Below are positions 57,207-64,000 of a DNA stretch of 64,000 nucleotides, one piece after another. The position numbers were made by a program, and so were the translations under genes. Within the stretch, counting starts at the first letter, position 1. Every line of letters begins with the position of its first letter. This DNA comes from Meandrina meandrites. Lineage: Eukaryota; Cnidaria; Anthozoa; Scleractinia; Meandrinidae. Below the pieces are notes generated by a model. It was given only the letters and a program-made list of their open reading frames with translations, did not search any database and had not been told where the DNA came from. The stretch covers positions 13,753,496 to 13,817,495 of the forward strand of contig OY855904.1 of assembly GCA_963693305.1 (NCBI GenBank), given 5' to 3'.

Positions 57207-60200
57207 GTTGGTATACGCTTGTATTAATTTCATTTATCATATTTTAAGGGAATATTTCGTTAACTGTGTATTCAAAATTATGCGACTCTCATGAGACATA
57301 AGTTATCTCTATTCTGTATTCTCATGCTGAAGTCATCAAAGACCCCTTTGGTTAACTACCGAGAAATGCAAACATTTATATAAAGCGAGTTCTGATCGAG
57401 AAATACAGGACGATATTGGATATGACAGCAGGATCAATGCATTTGAATAAACCAGACGAAAGGGATTAATAGAGCAAAGACGAGGAATTCGACCAATTCT
57501 TGCACAAATGGGTAGGGAGTCACAGTCAAACCTCTATTAAGCTGTAGCCATCGAGGTAATGATCACATGATGTATGTTATTATAAAGGCAAGCGTCTCTG
57601 TTGCAAGGTTTGTTTTCAACAGTTTTACCATTAAGTTCAACATGAACTGAGACGAACATCGACTTTCGAGGGCCGTGTAGCTTTATTTCGCGGACATGTT
57701 AATCTAAAAGGGGACCGTTTAAAGGAGGAGAAATACAATAAAAGTAGCCAATTGGGAAGCCGAAACGATGACCGCGTGCGTAACTTAGAGTTAATAGGGA
57801 CTTTAAGATACACTACGGTGAGGCGCTACTACGGCTACCGTGACCGGAAAGGTCTGGGGGAGAGTACGTCTCGGCAGTCTGCCAAATTTAGTGTAAGAAG
57901 CAAAAAAAAAAACTACAAAGAAGCACAGTCTAAGGAATGGAAGGTCACTTTTATTTAGTTTCTTACAGCCGAATGGCGTCGCTTGTTTGCTTTGGCAGGT
58001 CCAACAGATTAGTTCTGAACGAAAGCATAACAATAACAATTTCAGAATTTGATTAATGAAATGTTTATAATTTGAAAGAGACGAATATCTCAAAGAATCC
58101 AGATAAAGTGCATCTTCCCTGAACTCTCAAAGCAAGCTTTTAACTTTAAACAACTCGCGTTGAAGAAGAATGTTTATCTTCGGCATGCCGACACATCAAA
58201 CGAATTCAATTGAGAATTTACAAGCGTATGAGTGACAAACTCAACAAATATTCAACTGAAGTTGACTTCAAAGGATACATTTTGCGTTGGAACTCTGAAA
58301 CTGCTGAGAAATTCGTAGAAAAAGGACAGAGCAGCTAATTAAACCCACGTAGTAGCCACTACGGTAAAACCTCCTAGCTCAGGTAGTCAGATTTCACGCT
58401 ACGGCCGGACTCGACCGACTGACATGCGCAGTGTCTTATCTTGTGTGAAATTTTACTTCCTGCAGCCGTATTAGAGCCTCGCCGTAGTGTATCTTGGTGG
58501 GTTTTTAGATTAAAAGAGTGAGTGGTGATAAATGATTTAAATTCTGTTCACTTCCAGTTCGTAGCGAGCCCCAAATGTCAATTTGTTCTCAATGAGGTGG
58601 TATACCGTGGATGGCGAAATTGGCAAGATCAAGGCATACTGAAAAAAACCGCATGGTTCCTTCTTCAGCTTGGTCTCGTCGCAATTACTTGTCTCGTTTA
58701 CATTCCTGTTCGATTGATACGGAGATGCTCTCGCTGCAAAAGATTTGAAGGCAAGTGCTGCTGGAAATTTAGAAAGCTGTACGAACATCCTTATTCCAAG
58801 TTCATCAACCATACCATGTCCTACCTGTTATTTCTGTGCCTGGTATTCGCCTCTTCTTTACAGGATGAGTTTGGAACAACTAAAACAGGCCTATTATTGA
58901 TTGGTAAGTTTTGCTTGATAGCATTGAATTGAGCTATACGGATACTACTAGTACTCCATTCACCTCCTTTACAAGTCTTGGCTCCTTTACAAGTCTTCGC
59001 TCAGTTTAATACTACTGACACTATAATAAAGTATTTCATTCATTCATTCATTCATTCATTCATTCATTCATTCATTCATTCATTCATTCATTCATTCATT
59101 CATTCATTCATTCATTCATTCATTCATTCTTCGTTCTTATAGAACATAGAATGTATTTAAAGTGTCTGAAACATTTCCAGGATTGTTTCAAAGAAAATGA
59201 ATTTATTTGTGTTTCAACTTTTATCCACAGACTATGCGGTGCTTGTCTTTGTTGTTGGCCTATTCGTACAGGAAGCCCTGGAAGCCTTCAGGCAAGGAAT
59301 TTTGAATTACATTTCAAAATGGTGGAATGTTGTAGACACATTGATTGTGTTTACATTCCTGCTGTCCTATGCAGTGTGGCTGAGTGCATGGGGATTTTAC
59401 GGAGAGTGGAAGCCGAGGAAAGATGCATTTATCATTGCTGATACCATTTATGCCAGCGCCACTGTGATGGCCTTTTTCCACTTAGCCCACATTTTTCAAG
59501 TCAATTCGGTGTTGGGCCCTTTGCAGCTGTCACTTTACAAAATGCTGAAAGATGTCCTCAAGTTTCTTGCAATTTTTCTGCTCCTGTACATTGCGTTTGC
59601 TACTGGGGTGGCCAAGATATACTCGTACTATGTCGCCTCTCAAATCAAACTGCAAAAACTGGATGGCAGTCACAGCCACAAAGCAACCCATCCGTATGGC
59701 AAGTATGTATAACATAACTGAAACGCATGAAATCTTTCTAGAAGTTAATTTATTTCGTAGCATATATGTCATATCGTGCATGCGTGTATATTTACACGCA
59801 ATAGTTATCCTATGCTTTTTATTCTCAACTAAAATGCTGCATATTTTATTATCTTGTAAGTTTTTAAATTTTCAAACTATTTTGAATTTCTTCTTTTGAA
59901 TTTAAACTATTATTTTGCAGGGCCTCACCGAATACCGCCTTTGGTGAAGTGAGCTCCCTGGATAATTGACATTATTATTAATTTGCTATTTATTCCCATT
60001 ATAATTTTTCCTTGGTCCTTCATATCTGTCCACCCAATTGTCCTCTTTAGTTGGGGAGCAGCTCTTAAAAGGTCTTATAGGCCTCACATGAATGTTTCGC
60101 AACAATGCCAAAATGCCAGCTCCAAAACCAATAGTAACTGCTACACCAGAGGACCAGTAGAATTACAAGCTTGCGAAAGCTGCTACAATACGGCTTTAGT

Positions 60201-62486
60201 TCATTTCCTTAAGTTGATACAATTTTGTTTCCGTACACGCATTTTTAAGTGGCATCTGTTGCTAGCCATTACAGACCCGAGGGCTGACCAAAGGCCAAAC
60301 ATTATATGGATCGACGTATGTTTGCTCTTGACGATAGCTTAATCAGGGCGAACAATCCATTAGAACAATTAAGGATATTCCCAGGTTCAAACCATTTGTC
60401 TAACATCTGGATTGTGTTTTACACTTCAGACACACAAGCGCTTTTATTGGAATGTTTTGGCTGTTGCTTGGTCTCGTGGAAGAAGACAAAATCGCAGTGG
60501 ATGATCCCGCGTTTACTCTCACGTCCACCTTTGGGCGCATTTTCATGATAGCCCACGTGGTCTGTACCGTCATTGTAGCTTTAAACATGCTGATCGCTAT
60601 GATGAACAACTCCTTTGACAAGATCATGGTAAGGCTTCTTCAGTTGTTTCAAATTGTACTATTATTATAAAAAAGGTAAGCGTAAGAAGTAGAAACTTTT
60701 CCCTGTGAACATGCTTTATCGAATTATACATGGTAAATTGAAAAACGTGAGCAGCAGAAATTTGGCTGAACGAGGCAGTAGGACAAAAGAGCGTTAAAGA
60801 AAACTAAGAAAGAACGACTTAGAAAGTTTAGCAAAACGACATAGGCATGTTGTAGTCATCTACATCCAATACCTTCAGGCACAAGCAATTATAGCTATAC
60901 AATTTCTAGCCGATCGACGAAGGTAGGTTGAATTCATTTGTCATTTAACATACACCTTATTGCAAAATGGCGGAAAATAAAGTATTACCTAATATATGTT
61001 AATTGGTCCTCGTTGCCTCGTTGCCTCGTTTTGAGCCAAATAATCTTTTGAATCCTGCAGATGCGATCGAGGTAATGAGGGACATTTAGCATGACGACAA
61101 AGGAATAAACGCATTTTCCGCCCTTATATTATGGAATAAAGTGTATGAACCTTGTACTTCCCTTGGCTGCAAATAAATCATTCATGTGCCGTCACCGCAC
61201 GATTAACCAAACTTCATTACTTTCTTAGGAAAACGCAATTGTAGAGTGGAAATTTTCAAGAACTCAGATGTGGCTGGAATGGATCGACAAAGGCAATACC
61301 ATTCCTGTGCCTTTCAACATTGTGTACTACCTTTTGTACATTTTTTGTCTATGCTGGTGCAAAACTTGTTGTTGCAGACAGGTAAGTTGACCCTCTAGCA
61401 TCATAAACCTAGTTATCCACACGGTGAGCTACTGTGGTCACAGGTGGTAATGGCAATGTCTAATTTGTTTAAGTCTAAATCAGTTGGGAGTTTGTATTAG
61501 AACGTATTTGGACTAAGTCAACCAGGCACCGTAACTTTCCTTCTTCTCTTGCTCTTTTTTGTCTCTATCCTTCCAATGGGAAATCGGTTTCCATCGAAGG
61601 GTATCGAGATTTTCAGATATTATACAATCTCACCAAAATCTATCTCCTTAACAGACCCTTTTTGCCACAAACGATCTCATGGTACATAGGTGACGCCATG
61701 CCGCCGTCTCAAAGGACAAGAAAAGTTTCAAGTTCCAGCTGAACAACATTGTACTTAAACTCGTTTTTTCAAGACACTAAATGCTTATGGTTGTTATATA
61801 AAACAACCATGCTTTTATGGCTTAGCCACGCGTGTAAAAATAAATAAAAACAGCTCAGGAAATCATTCAATTCTGTTAGGTAATTTTCGCATAATGTAGT
61901 GAGAAAAAATTTAGAATAAGCGAATCAGTGCTGGAGGACGGTATGGAATCAAAAAATCAGCTCATCGCCAAGTACTTATTGACTGGCGATCTGAAGTGAA
62001 TCAAAGACAAGATGCTGTCATTAACATTAACCTGGCTGACGTATGGTAACTTTGTACTTTAATTAGAGACAAAACGACCTGGAGCAAAACAATTCACAAG
62101 TGCAGGCCAGTGAAGAACAAGGAGAAGCACATGCACAGGTAATTAAGTTACCAAATAGCTGAAAACTGTTATATCATTTTAGTACCTAACCAACTTACTC
62201 ACTTATACGCACTCCCCCTAGCATGATAATACTAAATATACAATTGCTCACTTTTTATTTAGTAATGCAATACTGTAAACAGAACAGGTATGAAATCATA
62301 TAATTAGCTCATCGCCAAGTACTTATTGACTGGCGATCTGAAGTGAATCAATGACAAGATGCTGTTCATTAACACTAACCTGGTTGACGTTTTCTGACTA
62401 TGTACTTTAATTAGAGACAAAATGGCCTGGAGCAGAGAAATTCACAGGTGCAGGCTAGTGAAGAACAAGGCGAAGCACATGCGCAG
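56358..62486 (+). CDS. TRPC-like cation channel, gene C (5' part; 3' exons beyond window)
   Basis: Exons: 56358-57206, 58558-58903, 59231-59702, 60430-60628, 61229-61381, 62067-62138 and 62415-62486, all open with AG/GT borders, giving 721 residues if both exon 6 copies are used. ATG 56358 begins MAQEVSPTDVG and is the first in-frame ATG. Membrane, pore and post-S6 features are as in gene B: WWNVVDTLIVF, GMFWLLLGLVEED, NMLIAMMNNSFDKIM, EWKFSRTQMW, IPVPFN. The cysteine patch ending exon 5 differs (FCLCWCKTCCCRQ). Exon 6 is present twice. Exons homologous to 7-9 of gene B are not found before the window ends: similarity to gene B intron 6 fades near 63165 and other sequence follows. They either lie further downstream or are lost. 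Confidence 0.85.
57806..58495. repeat. Terminal-inverted-repeat element, gene C intron 1
   Basis: Ends AAGATACACTACGGTGAGGC and GCCTCGCCGTAGTGTATCTT are inverted copies of about 30 bp. Not present in gene B intron 1. No target duplication was recognised. Confidence 0.78.
58558..58903 (+). CDS. Gene C exon 2: pre-S1 and S1
   Basis: 346 nt. The basic patch reads RRCSRCKRF. Confidence 0.9.
59036..59129 (+). repeat. (ATTC)n microsatellite, gene C intron 2
   Basis: About 23 uninterrupted units, 100 bp before exon 3. It occupies the place where gene B carries the long Foldback-type element. Confidence 0.92.
59231..59702 (+). CDS. Gene C exon 3: S2 to S5
   Basis: 472 nt, acceptor TCCACAG, donor GTATGT. 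Begins DYAVLVFVVGLFVQ. Confidence 0.9.
60430..60628 (+). CDS. Gene C exon 4: pore and S6
   Basis: 199 nt, acceptor ACACTTCAG. Starts with the split codon AA|A giving KHTSAFIGMFW. Confidence 0.92.
61229..61381 (+). CDS. Gene C exon 5: TRP-box-like segment
   Basis: 153 nt encoding ENAIVEWKFSRTQMWLEW to CCCRQ, donor GTAAGT. Confidence 0.9.
62067..62138 (+). CDS. Gene C exon 6, first copy
   Basis: 72 nt encoding RQNDLEQNNSQVQ and ASEEQGEAHAQ, phase 0, with intact AG and GTAATT borders. Confidence 0.82.
62415..62486 (+). CDS. Gene C exon 6, second copy
   Basis: 72 nt encoding RQNGLEQRNSQVQ and ASEEQGEAHAQ, with intact borders. Differs from the first copy at two residues. Confidence 0.78.
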
Positions 62487-62764
62487 GTAATTAAGTTACT
62501 AAATAGCTGTAAAGTGTTATATCATTTTAGTATACCTAACCAACTTACTCACTTACACGATAATACTAAAATACAATTTCTCACTTTTTATTTACCTATG
62601 TAATATTGTAAACAGAACACAAAACATCAGGGAATAAGATGGCAATTGTCCGTTAGCTATATATGTTGACAGTTATCGAGGAGAACTGAGTGGCGTTTTT
62701 AACCCCTCATGTTGGTTGTTGGTTGATATTAAACTTACCGTTTCATGATTAAAACACCACACGA

Positions 62765-63165
62765 GTACTGCATACAGGTAACATACGAGTAACACATGGA
62801 AAATATGGGTACATTTGAATAAGTACGACTAATATACAGGTACATACCGAGGTGTATGCATGCATGTAACATACCGATACATACGAGTAACATACGAATG
62901 CCTACGAGTGCTAGACAAACAGGTTTGGGTAATACGTATAAAAAAAAGTATGAAGAACAAGTACACTACAGCAACGATCACGCAATCAACTAACCACGCG
63001 GAGTGCCACGTACGTAAACGAATGCCAGTCAAAACAGGGGGAATGGGTAGGGCTCTTTTCGCACCGGAATATCATGAAGCGCAAAGTCGTAAGTCAGTCG
63101 TATGTTCCTCGTGTGTATTCGTATATATGTACCCGTATGTTACCTGTATGTTACTCGTAGTACTC
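62765..63165. repeat. Imperfect foldback repeat, gene C intron 6
   Basis: Counterpart of 49060-49440: same CAGGTAACATACGAGTAACA start and GTTACCTGTATGTTACTCG end. It shows that the insertion predates the B/C duplication. Confidence 0.78.
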
Positions 63166-63283
63166 GTGTGGTACTTTATTGTCATCATCACCGTTTACAT
63201 GTTCAGAGATTCTACAACTCTAAATTGTGAGATAGTCACTATTGAATAAGTCACAACAAATATCTTGGTTACGAAGAAGCGGC

Positions 63284-64000
63284 TTAAAGGAACCCTCCAC
63301 TGTTTTTACAAGTATTGCTTAAAATGTTCCGAATGTGCTCATTAGTAGATCCTATATTAAAAAAATGCCTTATCTAGTGAACTGATTTTTTTATCGATTT
63401 TCAAAGAAGAGCTTCTCAGCCTCTTCGTAATTCCCGCGGCCGCCATCTTGAATAGCGCGCAATGGACTGTGGGCATTGGTGACGTATCGTGGTTGCTCGC
63501 TCCAATCTCTGCTGTATGAATTGGTAAACATCTGTAAACATGTCGCAGATTTTGCCATATCAGCCATATATCACCTGGACCTACAGTACTCTTTTAACCT
63601 GGAACTCTACTCTTCTTTCTGATGAATTCTAAAAAAATATCGGGCCACAATGAAGAAACATTTTTAAAGAATCGAGTGGCTTTTATTTACAAACGAGCAA
63701 AACAAAGATCAACAGTTCAGTTCCATTCATCAAATTTATTTCACTTTTAAAATCATACAAATACTTAACGAAACATAAGTCTCTTTCATAAATAAAAACA
63801 CAAAGCATAGATGACCTTTCTGCATCACTGTGTACCTTCATCTTTCGACAAAAACGCCAGCTCTTTACAACAAACTGATGGCTTCTCGATCGGCAGTGCA
63901 GAACATCGTTCGCATAAGCGGCCTAAAGACGTGTTCGATTGCGATCGACATTTTCTTACTTTAAAATTGAACCTTCCTCCTTCTCTTCTTCTTGTTATGA
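63284..64000. other. Window end: possible left end of a TTAA element, no gene
   Basis: TTAAAGGAACCCTCCACTG at 63284 looks like the left end of a TTAA-type MITE, but its right end is not in the window. The CpG-rich GCGGCCGCCATCTTG near 63436 is repeat-like. No exon homologous to gene B exons 7-9 was found. Confidence 0.4.

Larger units (their letters stand above)
61940..62600 (+). repeat. Tandem duplication of about 348 bp carrying exon 6
   Basis: The segment with ATCGCCAAGTACTTATTGAC and GGCGATCTGAAGTGAATCAA upstream, the exon, and GTAATTAAGTTAC downstream occurs twice with an offset of about 348 bp. Gene B has it once. Confidence 0.88.

Overview
This window reads as nuclear DNA of an animal, most likely an anthozoan cnidarian such as a stony coral. 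That assignment is an inference from AT-rich sequence, GT-AG introns, TRPC-type channels, an intronless class A GPCR next to them, and dense fossils of L1/Tx1, RTE-like and Penelope retroelements plus many short inverted-repeat elements. There is no sign of operons or bacterial gene structure.

Layout. (1) 1-2812: the 3' end of a dead LINE with a GAT microsatellite, then gene-free 5' flank. (2) 2813-16858: TRPC-like channel gene A, nine exons, with a LINE fragment in intron 2 and a 5.4 kb long-inverted-repeat element in intron 7. (3) 16859-22372: repeat-rich spacer with a split satellite-like array. (4) 22373-23797: a single-exon GPCR followed in frame by a decayed extension of its C-terminal tail to 24547. 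(5) 24548-37316: about 12.8 kb of transposon fossils, including an inverted copy of the spacer repeat split by an L1-clade insertion, a 318 bp palindrome and ATT microsatellites. (6) 37317-50180: TRPC-like gene B, nine intact exons, 764 residues. (7) 50181-56357: spacer with SINE, LINE and inverted-repeat elements. (8) 56358 to the window edge: TRPC-like gene C, exons 1-5 plus two tandem copies of exon 6. Its last exons are not in the window.

The three channel genes lie head to tail on the + strand. They have the same intron positions and phases (0, 1, 2, 0, 0, 0, 0, 0 wherever each junction can be seen). Their order of conserved parts is a degenerate ankyrin/TRP_2-like cytoplasmic domain, six membrane segments, a pore helix with an FW motif, an S6 ending in NMLIAMM, an EWKFSR TRP-box-like segment and a cysteine-rich tail. 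B and C are the younger pair: they share upstream flank, introns and an intron-6 foldback element. Gene A is older and more diverged.

The most interesting points are: gene A's lost exon-7 splice donor beside a long-inverted-repeat element with TTAA ends; the duplicated 24-residue exon in gene C; the GPCR tail made of three roughly 105-residue repeats cut by two single-base nonsense changes; and a Foldback-type element in gene B intron 2 whose arms are about 21-bp tandem repeats and which has a 9-bp target duplication. I found no clear evidence of a wholly new biological system. Everything rests on reading the sequence; no searches were run.
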